A stretch of 28,002 nt of DNA from Glutinoglossum americanum (GCA_020080175.1 JAGHQL010000251.1:1-28002), one strand, 5' to 3'. Counted from the first letter of the stretch, positions 1 through 10,261 are shown. Translations and numbers: made by a program. Notes: a model not told the origin generated them from the sequence alone.

Positions 1-64
1 TGGCCGAGCGCCATGGCTGGCTAGCTATTCCCAAATAGGAAGGTAAGAACATTAGTATTGGAGG

Positions 65-385
65 TTATGCTCGATACGCGGAAATGGTAGCTAGAACTAT
101 ATAGACTGTGTAAACAATGGATAGGGGTAAATCAATTAAATTGCTCGCAACTACCAGAATGCTAGCTACGTGACATGAGGCTATATAAATGCTCGGCTGC
201 TCTGCAGCCCCTTTTTGCCGTCCTGCGGCAGCTCCGGCCATCCTTCGGCCAGCCCGGAAACATACCGGTTTCACCGGTATTAGCTATTCCATAGTAGCTG
301 AGGTGGCGCCGCCACTCAGCTACTAAGGAGCACCCTCTCAGCTCAACAGGGGTGCCACGGGGTGGTGCCTGAGCATTCCGTAACA
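65..385 (+). repeat. Left terminal inverted repeat
   Basis: It pairs with 2534-2860. Its inner part contains its own hairpin at about 294-323, where GTAGCTGAGGTGGC is followed at once by GCCACTCAGCTAC, and a smaller one (ACCGGTTTCACCGGT) just before it. The outer half is AT-rich and the inner half GC-rich. Confidence 0.7.
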
Positions 386-1515
386 ATTAGGGCAGAAAAC
401 TTTTACATACTAAACGTAATACTCCTGAGGCCGAGACCTCCTTCTTGGCTGAGGCGGACAGGGCACCAATAACAACAGAGATACCAACCCTGGCCCATTT
501 ATCACGGGTAGCAGATAATAGGGAGAGCGCCTTAGCGTGCTGTGAGCCTTGTCTAAAGGGTTTGAGGGTGAGCCTCCAAGCACCCAAATTCCGTAGAAGG
601 AAAAGCGGCTATCCAAGGTGGTGATGACGATAACCCAGTGTGAAAGTGATTCTTATGAAAACATCGAAATTTAGCCTGACGTTACTGCAATACCGAATAG
701 GTATTGTCTGTGCAAAAGAAGATAAATAGAAGGGTATTCTCTAAGAGGTTGAGCGGAATGAGTGAGGAGGAAGACTGCTTCACAGTTCGATAGAAAGCAG
801 TGAAGTCCAAAGATACAAGGAGACAAGGAATATATAAACACTGCTGAGGGTTTCTCAGCAATTGATATCCAGACCACAAGCAGTGTGAAACCTTTGGTAA
901 GTAAAGAGACCGGGAATGACTCCTCATTAAACTATGAAGAGGTCTCTACCATATAGGTTGGGGTGGCTTAGTCACACTCACTCAGACGGGTAATACAGCA
1001 GTTTACATACAGAAAGTTCGGTGGGCCCGGAGGAGCTCAACAGCGGGTCCATATAATAATGTCATCAAGGTTCGCCGATGTTTCATATCCCCACAACTCC
1101 ATTACAAGATAATTAGCTGCTTGCCGCGCTGACGAGAAGTGGTGTATGTGTACCGTACAAAGTAGGCGTAATTTACTAGATATTCAAACTTCCCAGGAGC
1201 ACTGGGGCCTGGATCCCTATCTACGGACAAGTCAACGGACTAACCAACATTCTACTTCTCCGATTACCCCAGATACCAGTAGAATAACGCATCCCAACAT
1301 CTGCCTCTCCAACAAATAGCATCAGGAAAAAGAAACCCTCACCACGACTCTGAGCTCTTTTGTAATAAAAAAGCTCACTGTAGTCAAACCAAGCAAGCAC
1401 TATCATTCGCCCACCGGATATTTCCAATCTCACAGGGAAATATCAAGTTATCGCGGTACGCACAAATGAGTAGTTGTAAAAGCTTATTGATTCTTCTCTA
1501 GTCGTCGGCTGGCCG

Positions 1516-1951
1516 TATTTTATGGCTACCGGTACCAGCACACCCCATTTTGGTTCAGACACACCCCTGCCAACTAGAATTAGAGAAGCTTGGGCCATGC
1601 ACCACTTAAACTGTAAGGGAGTGCCTAGGATTCAGTTGAGAAATCTAAGATCTAGTTGAAGATTAACTATTAGACATGGTTGTGGCAACACAAGTAGGCG
1701 TGCCAGCACTCGCCTGAGAAGGCCAGTTTGTGGTAAAAGCCATTGCAAGATTGGGTGGGAACAGTATAGAATCTTGATCAATGGCACATGCAACCGCAGT
1801 TAAGAATTTAGCACACCCTAGGCTTTGTCGGTGGGCCCTCTAGGTTTAGGCATAGGTGCCTGCTTAACTAGAGTTGGTTATGAGGTTGGATTTATGGCAG
1901 CATGTCGCGTGAACCCGCTTTTAGTTCAGGGTTGTCCCCGGGCTTTTAGCC
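1516..1951 (+). repeat. Dispersed repeat family 2, copy A (interrupted)
   Basis: Two segments of this copy, about 1516-1569 and 1929-1951, match one continuous stretch at 2907-2995 in reverse complement. Shared blocks include GCACACCCCA with a neighbouring GGTACC, and TTGTCCCCGGGCTTTTAGCC. About 360 bp between the two segments has no counterpart in copy B, so copy A carries an insertion or copy B a deletion. Copy A lies inside the inverted-repeat element. Confidence 0.55.
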
Positions 1952-2533
1952 AATTTGAATTTTGCGACACCATAGTCTCCACAGCCAATGCTATGCCTAA
2001 TGCACATTTGCACTTGATGACTGACACTTATTAGAGTGATTTCCTAACGGATTAGCTATACTTCTCGACAATGTTAGGCCCATGATGTCCTGATCTTGTT
2101 TTGGTTCGGAAATAGGTAGAATGTCTACAATCGGCTGACCTCTAGCGATGAACTTGTTTTAATAGGATTAGCCAACTCCCATTAGCTCTGTATACATGCT
2201 TCAAGTACCGTTTCGGCACCCTACGTCATAGTTCCTCAGATCATGGCTGTAGAAGCCACTTTCGGGCGTATTTTAAGGCCTAATATGTGTCCAGAAGTTA
2301 ATACACTCTTGACCGCCAAACTAAGCACTTCCTCTTAGTCTGTGATGTTAGGATATGCGGTTTTTTAAGTGCTAGTTGACATATATGTCCGTTTTGCTAA
2401 AGCACTTCTCCTGATAGGTGCCTTCTTCAGGACCCGTTACCATGACCAGCATCGAAGTGCCAGGGTATAACAGGAGTTTTATACTGGAAAATCCATCCTT
2501 GCTACCTAAATACCAGGCTGATACCAGCATTAC

Positions 2534-2860
2534 TGTTACGGAATGCTCAGGCACCACCCCGTAGCTCCCTTATTGAGCTGAAAGGAGTTACCTGAAGAGC
2601 TGAGTGGCAGTGCCACCTCAGCTGCTATGGTAGGGCCAACACCGGCAGGACCGATGGGTTCCTCGGGCCGGCCGAAGGAAGGCCGGAGTGACCGCAGGAT
2701 GGCCGAAGCAGCCGTGAGCTGCGGGAAAGGGGCTGCAGGGCAGCCGAGCATTTATATAGCTTCATGTCACGTAGCTAGCATTCTGGTAGTTGCGAGCAAT
2801 TGATTTACCCCTATCCATTGTTTACATAGTCTAGCTACCATTTCCGTGTATCGAGCATAA
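2534..2860 (-). repeat. Right terminal inverted repeat
   Basis: It is the reverse complement of 65-385. The counterpart of the internal hairpin is still visible here (AGCTGAGTGGCA facing TGCCACCTCAGCT), although the loop differs. The match runs through to the tip at CGAGCATAA and then stops abruptly on both sides. Confidence 0.7.
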
Positions 2861-2906
2861 ATAATTACTACGGCATGGATGTTTGAATGTACTATTTGCG
2901 CAGAAA

Positions 2907-2995
2907 TGGCTAGTGGCTAAAAGCCCGGGGACAACCTTTAGAGGGGGTGCGTCCGAACTGGAGTGGGGTGTGCCGGTACCGGGAGCCTATTTTAT
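2907..2995 (-). repeat. Dispersed repeat family 2, copy B
   Basis: This is an uninterrupted inverted copy of the family seen at 1516-1951. It starts about 45 bp outside the right arm of the inverted-repeat element and contains GGCTAAAAGCCCGGGGACAA and a GGTACC core followed by GGGAGCCTATTTTAT. No coding potential is visible. The family could be a short non-autonomous element. Confidence 0.55.
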
Positions 2996-4249
2996 ACTGG
3001 TCCTTGCTGGGCCTGGTTGCCCCACTAGGACAATCAGGCCCCACCACAGTTGGGGTGGCTAGCCACGACCAGATCTAGCTAGTGATACCAATGACGAAAA
3101 GAAAGGAAAGAATAGTAGGAGGCAAGAGGCAAGAGAAAGGAAGTGGCTACTAATCTAGTCCGTAATAGAACCCCGTCCCAAAGCCACGTCCTCGTGGTCC
3201 CTCATTACTATTATTCTGAACCTTCAGGCGATCTTGATTTCTTTGATTCCTCTGACCCCGTTCCTACCCGATTCACAGGGAACGATACATCCGCCCTAAG
3301 TTGCCCCCACGGTCTAGGTGAACACGTTGCATTCAATGGTTATTAGCTTTCCTGCGAAAGTCTAATGTTGATGAGGTTTCTGCACCTGATCCTGAGCTTC
3401 CTTCCTTGTCCAAACCGTCTTCCCCGTCGAGGTTATTGATTGTCAATCCACTCTAACCCAATCTCCTCATTCATAAAATCACTTACTCACCGGTAGATGT
3501 CGCTGTTGAAATTGTGGCGCGAACCAAAGGGTTCCCGGTGGCGTGGAATAGGGGCATGCCAATTTTAGCTAGCCCCTATTTGGTCGGCTTGGCGCCTAAA
3601 CGCCCGACAAGAATTTCTCTCAGCGCTCCTTTGTAACTACCAAATTAATAATCAATTGAAGCAATGCTTATAGAACGTCTACTATACATGTAATCTTTAA
3701 TAGTCGCCTAGGAGCTTGCTCTCTGTCTCTATCGAACTCTCGGTTGTTGCTGCGATCTCCCAGGCCTCACACAATTCCGCAACCACCTCCTTGAGCATTA
3801 CATCCACTGCCTATGTAGCCCCCAATTGACCACAGGCTAATCCAATCCGTGCCTCAATCTATCGTAAGGATCAGAGGCCTTTAATGTTCCTTCCATAGAT
3901 GAATGAAGTAATATGAAAAAGCAGCCGCTCCTGCAATCGCCCCACCATGTCCCTTAACGGCTTCGCTCAGCTTCCCCCCCCCCCACCTGACTCTCTTCTC
4001 CGGTCTCACCAACGCAGAATGGTTCTTGCTCCTTCCCTCCCAGCCCGTCCTCCGAATCTGCAAGTTCAAGAAGCCCCTACCTATCTACTGACGGGCTGCA
4101 TCCAAGCCACAGGCGCTCGCTGTTATATGCTTTGTTGGAGTAAGCAGGGCCTTAGGGCTCATTTCCCTCTGAACATGCATCACTTCAGCGGGGTTGGAAG
4201 GTTGTTTCTCGCTTGGAGTAGTCACCGCCCCTGACCCGACGACCATTTT
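2996..4249. other. Repeat-island DNA without a recognisable gene
   Basis: Only short frames with no recognised domain occur here. A purine-rich tract lies at about 3094-3140. A short perfect hairpin lies at about 3546-3583, with AATAGGGGC facing GCCCCTATT. The + strand at 3143-3346 and 3947-4234 is open for 67 and 95 codons, but I see no family similarity and no splice context that would make either one a gene. Confidence 0.5.
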
Positions 4250-5170
4250 CCTGATTTGGACTTTCTTGCGCTCGTCGGCTACTGTGTGGTCATGGCTTGC
4301 TTACTGACTCTCTATGCTGTCTTCAATGCCTGTAGGTCCCTATGAACCCTTTCATAGCTAATCTCCATAAAACGTTGATCTGGTACCTTCTCTGTTCCTG
4401 TGAACTTATAGTCGCAAAACTCGAAGATTAAACCGTCGACATGTTAAGCCGCAGGTCCCGTATGCGAGCGGTTTACCATGACCGTACCAGCGCTATTTGA
4501 AATCAAATGGAAAGCGCTTTGCCAACTCCACATTCGATGATATCCCTCCAGAATCAACCTTACACACTGCTCGTCTATGCAGGCGAACGTCCGCCAGTAT
4601 GTTAGTCAGAGGTGGGTAATGCCACAGCCATAGTATTACTGATTTTAGATTAATCCCCTCCTGAATAATTAGTATTCCAAACGTAATAAAATTGTTTCCA
4701 AAACCAAGCTCGTACACCTCATATAACTAGAAGACCTCTTTATGGCTAATTATTGGGATTCGGGTTTTGCTCTCGGAAAGCTTTAGGAGCGACGACACTA
4801 CATAGTATTTCCAGAACTGTTACCCGCATGTACCGGATTACTTGGTAATTATATGGGTCTCCTGTGTGCTCACCAGATCTAGGAATGGCTTCACGAAAAC
4901 TAGGTCCTCACATTGGGTGACATTCATCAAAAATTCAACCCGTGGATAGACAGATGGTCAATCCTAATGAGCCGCGAAAGCCGCGAATGAATCTGCCCCT
5001 GCCAAGATAACGGAAATCCGTGGTCATCTCGCCCTACGCTGGAGTGAGCAATACAAGCCAGTGCCCGACAGTGATCATTCAATTTAAAACTTCTCCGTGC
5101 GTATGGGGTGGAAACTAGCTTAAAGCAGTGCACTAATATCAAACCGCGGCCAAGATGGAGTAACATTAAA
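4250..5170 (-). other. Decayed coding-like relic, family unknown
   Basis: Several minus-strand stretches read like ordinary globular protein (for example DYKFTGTEKVPDQRFM near 4370-4420 and ISHKEVF near 4740), but in different frames and repeatedly broken. I read this as an old fossil of a coding sequence, probably from a transposable element given the surroundings. No diagnostic domain (integrase, reverse transcriptase, DDE transposase) can be recognised, so the class is left open. No terminal repeats were found around it. Confidence 0.35.
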
Positions 5171-6430
5171 TCTAATAGTTAGTTGCCTTCTATCTATCAC
5201 CCACTGAATAGTTCAAACTCCACCAATTCCCAAGCCCTTAGGCTGCTCATAATCTCACCCATATATAGTCCTACATCTCCAACTGTACAGGCTTTAAATC
5301 AGCTTGTAAAAAGCTGTCAATGAGCTATGCATAGTACCATTCTGCTTACAAGTCAGAATGAAAAGCTATATACTGAAAACCAGTATCAGAAACAAAAGAG
5401 AGGGGAAAAAACAATCATATCTTAAAAAGGGAGGTATTTTTATAACAGCAGAAGCTGTATTGTTGCCCCTATTCGTAATGCTATTGACAGCACGCATCCC
5501 CTCCACCTCTTACTACCCCAAGCTAGCAAAGTTCTGAGCCCAGACAAAACATACAGTTGTCCGCAAGATTTATGTCTTCAGCCAGAGATTCTGCAGTGTC
5601 ATTACCAACCACGATAGGGCCAACGCCTATATCAGATATGCTTGCATACATCGCGGTCATGATACTGTGGGGCTGTAAGTTCGTCTGGTAGGTAAAAGGA
5701 AGATTCCAGTAAGCATGTCGTGGGTGCGGTAGGTAAGCTACCCCTGCCAAGAGAACGACTAATAACTAGCTTCCAGACTGCGGTATAGAAATCACCTCTA
5801 CAATACTTGCAATTGGCGATAGCTGGATGAACACAGGACTGCAGAAGCAACCAGTTTATAGCTAGGGTAGGTGCTTTGGAGAGAGAAGACAGGAAATCTC
5901 CCCTGAGTTATCTCTTTATTTACCCCTTAACTCGACATCGCAGGCAAAAAAGCAGGAAGGGAACACCAAGAGAAGGGTATTGACTGGCGCAGAAGCACCA
6001 GAGCGAGTAGAGTGGATGGTAGATGAAACTAGTTACATTCCGCGAGCAGCACCCTGCAAATGGTCTTTGAGTATAGCTACAGCATTCTGATGCCGGGTGC
6101 GTGTCTGAGAAGTCCCAACCCCCTAAGCTCGCTCTAGCCGTTACTCCTTGCTGTCGCTTCGCCCAATATCCTTCACGCTTTACATTTTAATCCTTCGCCT
6201 CCGGGGCAGTCGTGTTCGACCCCCTTAAGATGACTCCGAAATCCGACTGCCCGGAGACATCCCGGCTATCAGAAAAGTAGATATGCATTCGGAGGCCGCT
6301 CCGTAGCCCTATGACGACATCGATGAACCAACGCGGTGTTTTCCCCGTCGCGCTTAAAACCCTCGAACCGACCCCACAGGAGAGAAAGATAGGTGTCCCA
6401 GTAGAATAGCTGGACAAAGCGTTATTCTAG
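5171..6430. other. Gene-free AT-rich to mixed DNA
   Basis: No frame here shows domain similarity. The minus strand is open for 75 codons at 5523-5750 and 76 codons at 6187-6417, with no recognisable motif, usable splice context or conserved neighbour. A purine-rich, A-tract-containing stretch occurs at about 5390-5440. This is most likely the distal part of the repeat island and the approach to the GC-rich region that follows. Confidence 0.45.
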
Positions 6431-7598
6431 CATAGTTAACTCACCCAAATAAACCCCCCGCACAAGGCCAACCCCCTTATCCAGGACAACCGCACGTCAA
6501 CCCCCCGTCCCAGCCGGAACAAATCTCGCGCAGCCCAACGTTTTTCCCCTCTGTCATTCCGTTTCCGTTTCCGTCCCCCACCGCTCCGTTCCACCCGACT
6601 CCGCCCTCCGCCCCGGCTAAACCTCCCCCGCCCGAACCCCCGCCCACCCCTTAAAAAACCCCCACCAACTTGACGACGACGACGCACTCCCTTTCCCCCC
6701 AAAGAGCGATAACATCTCAACCCCCCTCAATCGCTCAAAATTCCCCAAACCCTCTAAATCATATATATACATGTCCCCTCACTGCTCCCCCATATCCATC
6801 CATGCTTATTTACTCAATGCCCCAACCCAAACCCCCTGCCCCATCTTGCCTCGACGTCCTCGCCCCACACCTCTAGCTCGCCGCCACGCAGTCCAGCGCC
6901 CCACGCCTCCCCGCTGCACCACCAGCTCGTCCCGCGGCCGCGCCACGACCCGGAGCTGCACCTCGTGTGGACCTACAACCGCGTGCCGCTGCCGAAGTGG
7001 GTGCACCATGCGGGAGCGGTACGTTGCGGGCGGGGACGGGGAAGCGGAGCGCGCAGCGGGGGGCCTCTTGAGGAGCTGGGCGTGGCTGGTGGGGTGGAGG
7101 GTGGGTTATCGCATCTCGGTCGAGATGGGGTTGGTGGTGCCTGCTAGAGTCAGGTTTGGCGCGCTGGCGAGGTTCTTGGCTTGTTCGCCGCGGTACGCGC
7201 CATGGGGATCTGAGACTCATGAGGTTGGATTTGCTCGTAAATGTGCGGCTACGCGTAGACGTTCCATAAGCTCTAGCGGTAGTATGGGTCTTACTTTGCG
7301 CAGTTTCATAGGGTGTTGCTTTTCGTGTTTAGGGAGCCGAGCGTAGTGTTGAGTGCGCTTCAGGTAGTAGGGTTAGGGGTGTTGTTTTTAGGCAGGTGGG
7401 GAGGCTCGCGGGGAGGGATTTGTGGTGGAGGAGGTACAGACATGGTCGGAGGAAAGAGGAGGGTGGAGAGAATGTGGATTGTATTAAAGAGGGAGCTGCG
7501 TAGTGCTGCTAATTGCATCTGCGTATACGACGTGATACATATATGCGCGCCCCCAGGGAAGGGAAACCCCTCGACGACACCACGCAGCCACCCAAAAA
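6430..7598. other. GC-rich region with an unresolved coding-like segment on the + strand
   Basis: The + strand is strongly C-rich at 6440-6700. From about 6876 to 7020 one + frame is almost entirely G/C-ending and reads like protein, including the run HDPELHLVWTYNRVPLPKWV. It is followed by a good donor (GTACGT at about 7020). A second + stretch follows a CCCCCAG acceptor at about 7556, runs to a stop at 7664, and includes HRLQLLNATELVHAVHSSAG. No start codon is in frame with the first stretch and I do not recognise the product. It could be a small multi-exon gene with one long intron, or a decayed one. Confidence 0.3.
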
Positions 7599-7784
7599 TC
7601 ACCGCCTCCAGCTCCTCAACGCCACCGAGCTCGTCCACGCAGTCCACAGCTCCGCCGGCGAATAATTCGTCCCCCAATACCCATTGAACAGCGTGGTCCC
7701 ATACCCCCAACTGTCCCTCCTGAAGTAGTGCCTATTGTTCACGATGTACTCGACCTGCTGTCTGGTGAGGAAGAGCTGAGGCAT
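7599..7784 (-). CDS. Possible small gene or first exon, product unknown
   Basis: The ATG at 7784 sits after a long pyrimidine-rich leader on the minus strand (complement of about 7800-7900), a typical fungal transcription start context, and opens a 61-codon frame. The peptide is rich in aromatics and glycine, including FRRDSWGYGTTLFNGYWGTN. It has no signal peptide or membrane segment and I recognise no family. GT dinucleotides suited to splicing lie inside the frame, so the real product may be longer and spliced. Its end overlaps the + strand coding-like stretch that stops at 7664, so at most one of the two readings is likely to be a functional gene. Confidence 0.3.
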   Translation of the reverse strand: MPQLFLTRQQVEYIVNNRHYFRRDSWGYGTTLFNGYWGTNYSPAELWTAWTSSVALRSWRR

Positions 7785-8251
7785 GTCTCTCTTAGCTTCC
7801 GAGTGCGATTGCTGGCTTTTTGGAGAGGGGGATGGTATGGTGGAGAGAAGGTGCGAGGGAGGAAGACGGGAGGGGAGGAAAGAGGGGATTTTATGCTTCA
7901 ATGAGAGGCAGCGGATAACTCGGATTCACTGGTGTTAACTGACGAAGTTCTATTCACCCAATAGAGAGTCCAGTGGTCGACATTCTTGGATCTCCAGTCC
8001 CATTTTAGATGCATGCTATATTGTATATCAGCCAATCTTCCAATCCCATCCGCTAGATTGAATATCTGTATATAGAAAAAATGATGACCTCGGGGGTGAG
8101 ATGATGTATGTATGGAATACAGGCGGGAGAAGGGAATAAACGAGTGGTTCTCCCTGTTTGTCTAGCCAAAAGGGTGGTGCTCGGAATCTCCACCCAGAGT
8201 ACCAAAAGCAAAAAAAAATACAAGGCAAACATATAAGCTCAGTGCACATCC
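7785..8251. promoter_or_regulatory. Intergenic region: CT-rich leader and 3' side of the DUF2985 gene
   Basis: Positions 7800-7900 are purine-rich on the + strand, that is, a CT-rich leader for the minus-strand frame starting at 7784. From 7900 to 8251 the DNA is AT-richer and presumably carries the 3' UTR of the DUF2985 gene. No other feature was seen. Confidence 0.35.
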
Positions 8252-9658
8252 TCAACCCCCCTTCTCCTTCTCCTCTTCTCTAAAGACCACCCCTCCACTT
8301 CCATCCTCCACATCCTGCTTCATCTCCAACTTTCTCAAATCCTCCTCCCCCCACGGCACGCCCTCGATCCTCTTAACCCTCCTCCCCTCGACCGCACTCA
8401 TGATCCCCGCCATAGCTGCAACGATACAAGCCAACGCCACAAACAATCCCGTGCTCCAACTCGGCCGTTTATACCGGTTGTATCCCCACATGAACGCCGA
8501 GAGCACCGCTTGCAGGAACGTGTTGAGCATGAACATCCAGATTACAAAGTCGAGTTTCCAGAGCGCTGTCGGGGGGGCCCGGATTCCAGTCAGGGGCGGG
8601 TCGGGGGTTTTTGACAGGGGGAGGGGGAGGGAAGGGTTTGTAAGCGCAGCATCGGGGGGGCTCTCGGAGAGGGTCCCCGGGTTATATTCCGTTCCCGGAG
8701 AGGCATCCAGGTCCTCCGACCCCTTCAAGCGGAACCAGTCCCTATTGATCCCCGCCAACCTCCTCAGCGCCCCCATATTTCCCCTAATCCTCCACCTCAA
8801 CAGAAACCAACAATCCCTAAACCTCCACGGAATGAGCCCGAAGCCTGTAACGCAAAACAGCGCGTTCAAGATCTGCGAATCGATCTCTATCCAGATGCGC
8901 CTGGGAGAGTTGATATCGCTGCACGTGGGGTGGCACATTGCTGGGGCGCCTCCTATGAGGAGAAGGAAGAGCATCCCGCCCCAAGCGACGACGTTTAGGC
9001 AGTAGATGGTTATGAGGAAGCCGGAGGGGGTCAGGAAGAATTTCCAGAATGCTTTTAGCAAGATGAGGGTTGATTCGGACCAGGTGTGTTTGGGAGGTGG
9101 GATGTAGTTGTTTGGGTTTGCGGGGGCGTCGGGATTGGTGCTCGAGGACCTAGAGGTGTCCTTTTCGGCGGCTACGGGTGATTCTTCCTCGCGGATCGTC
9201 GCGGGGGGTTTGGGGCTGCTCCGGATTCGGTTCAAGGGCTGGGAGTCCGGTCGCGTGGATATCCCGTCTTCGGTTGCTACCGCAGCCATTTCACGCGAGG
9301 TTTCCTCTCGCGGAGACGGGAGGGGAAGAGGAGGCGGTTGAGCCACAGCGGAAGCTCCACTAACGCGTCTCATACCCCCCGCCGACGACGAAACCGAGAT
9401 GCTCCGTCTCCGTTCTCCCTCACGCACTGGATCCGTTGTCCATCCTGAGCTCCCAAAACTGCCTCTTCGGACGTCAGCCAGCGATGGGGCTGTGGCAATC
9501 GCGGTTCCCGTTGCTTGCCACATTCCCAAGGGAGGGTTGGCTTCCAGCAGAGAGATCGAAGCCCGTCGTAGCACCGATGACTGACGGGAACGGTTTGGAG
9601 AGGTGCTGGATGTTGTTGGTCGAGAGGTGCCATCTTTTGGGGATTGTGCTGGATCCAT
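8252..9658 (-). CDS. DUF2985-family integral membrane protein
   Basis: Single-exon frame of 468 residues. The start ATG at 9658 lies in a good context (AAACCATGG on the minus strand). Residues 1-190 are disordered and rich in Ser, Pro and Arg. The conserved part begins at about 191 (HTWSESTLILLKAFWKFFLT). Four hydrophobic segments lie at roughly 211-237, 258-280, 368-392 and 401-423. The family-typical blocks are there: WFLLRWRIRGN with NRDWFRL after it, then WKLDFVIWM, WGYNRYKRPSWSTGLFVALA and the EGRRVKRIEGVP tail. This pattern is that of fungal DUF2985 proteins, which have no established biochemical role. The charged C-terminus after 435 is likely cytosolic. The length is usual for the family and nothing appears broken. 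The family call is firm; the function is unknown. Confidence 0.88.
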   Translation of the reverse strand: MDPAQSPKDGTSRPTTSSTSPNRSRQSSVLRRASISLLEANPPLGMWQATGTAIATAPSLADVRRGSFGSSGWTTDPVREGERRRSISVSSSAGGMRRVSGASAVAQPPPLPLPSPREETSREMAAVATEDGISTRPDSQPLNRIRSSPKPPATIREEESPVAAEKDTSRSSSTNPDAPANPNNYIPPPKHTWSESTLILLKAFWKFFLTPSGFLITIYCLNVVAWGGMLFLLLIGGAPAMCHPTCSDINSPRRIWIEIDSQILNALFCVTGFGLIPWRFRDCWFLLRWRIRGNMGALRRLAGINRDWFRLKGSEDLDASPGTEYNPGTLSESPPDAALTNPSLPLPLSKTPDPPLTGIRAPPTALWKLDFVIWMFMLNTFLQAVLSAFMWGYNRYKRPSWSTGLFVALACIVAAMAGIMSAVEGRRVKRIEGVPWGEEDLRKLEMKQDVEDGSGGVVFREEEKEKGG

Positions 9659-10058
9659 GGTTTGTCCGTGTCTGGAAGCACCGGATGTCTGTGGGAGGCG
9701 ACAATGACGTATTCGAGCGACCGATATATTTCACGAATTCATGTAGAACTTAAACCACGGGGATGAGATTGAAGCAGTTCCCTTTCCCACTCGTTCCTCC
9801 AGATTGTAGAAGGGAGATGGATTGGGTATTGTATCGAGGTGTGTTGTTGAAGGATCGGGGATGTTGGATATTTGCACATAGTAATCACTCGCGCTCACGT
9901 AGATGGCGCCGCTTTAAAGGGTGATCGGGGTGAGCCTGGGTAGTGCCCACCCGGAGTTCGCGCGAGCACTTCGTCCTTTTCATCCCGCCTCAGCACCCCA
10001 AACATAGCCCAGTGGACCTGGAGCTCAAAATGGACCCAGGCCCGGATATAAAGGGTGT
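9659..10058. promoter_or_regulatory. Upstream region of the DUF2985 gene
   Basis: No gene was recognised. The proximal part, nearest 9659, should hold the promoter and leader of the minus-strand DUF2985 gene. From about 9895 the sequence turns GC-rich and leads into the tandem array at 10079. Confidence 0.35.
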
Positions 10059-10261
10059 TAGGTGCCCTTCTGGCCTGGCTATCCTTCGACTCTGGCTTGC
10101 TATCCTTCGATTCTAGCCTACACTCCTTCGACTCTGGTCTACACTCCTTCCACTCTAGCCTACTATCCTTCGGCCCTAGTCTGCTATCCTTCGACTCTAG
10201 CCTGCGCTCCTTCAACTCTAACCTCCTATCTAGCCTCTCCCAATGGGTCGGAGGGCACCTA
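10059..10261. repeat. Short inverted repeat framing the 21-bp array
   Basis: TAGGTGCCCT at 10059-10068 is exactly mirrored by AGGGCACCTA at 10252-10261, with weaker pairing continuing inward. The pair encloses the whole tandem array in a 203-bp unit, as in a small foldback or MITE-like element. No flanking duplication was seen. Confidence 0.45.
10079..10230 (+). repeat. 21-bp tandem repeat array, about seven copies
   Basis: Seven imperfect 21-bp units run from 10079 to 10225, followed by a partial one. The unit is close to CTATCCTTCGACTCTAGCCT plus one base. Because 21 is divisible by 3, every frame becomes a heptapeptide repeat: a charged ESKDSRL-type series on the minus strand (frame 9895-10215) and a SFDSSLL-type series on the plus strand. 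Neither has a credible start region or a recognisable partner domain, so I treat this as a DNA repeat and not as a gene. Confidence 0.85.

Larger units (their letters stand above)
65..2860. mobile_element. Degenerate DNA-transposon-like element with long terminal inverted repeats
   Basis: The two ends are inverted copies of each other: 65-385 reads as the reverse complement of 2534-2860, with scattered mismatches and small indels. The outer tip is TTATGCTCGATAC on the left and its complement on the right. The 2.15 kb interior has no long open frame. Short residual reading exists on the minus strand at about 387-930, but I could not match it to a transposase. Arms of about 320 bp around a short interior recall Mutator-like (MULE) or foldback elements. 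No target-site duplication is visible next to either tip, so the true ends may lie slightly outside, or the flanks have decayed. It looks non-autonomous and old. An inverted duplication of a host repeat is the alternative. Confidence 0.6.

Noticed and set aside
682-927. Reverse-transcriptase-like reading on the minus strand inside the inverted-repeat element
   Set aside because: Only a faint resemblance over a few residues, with no catalytic motif; too weak to name a class.
6436-6720. Arg/Gly-rich minus-strand frame
   Set aside because: It is a by-product of the C-rich + strand. Repetitive Gly/Arg composition without any motif.
9895-10215. Heptapeptide-repeat protein on the minus strand (ESKDSRL-type)
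   Set aside because: The repeat is simply the 21-bp DNA array read in frame. All frames look repetitive, and there is no recognisable domain or start region.
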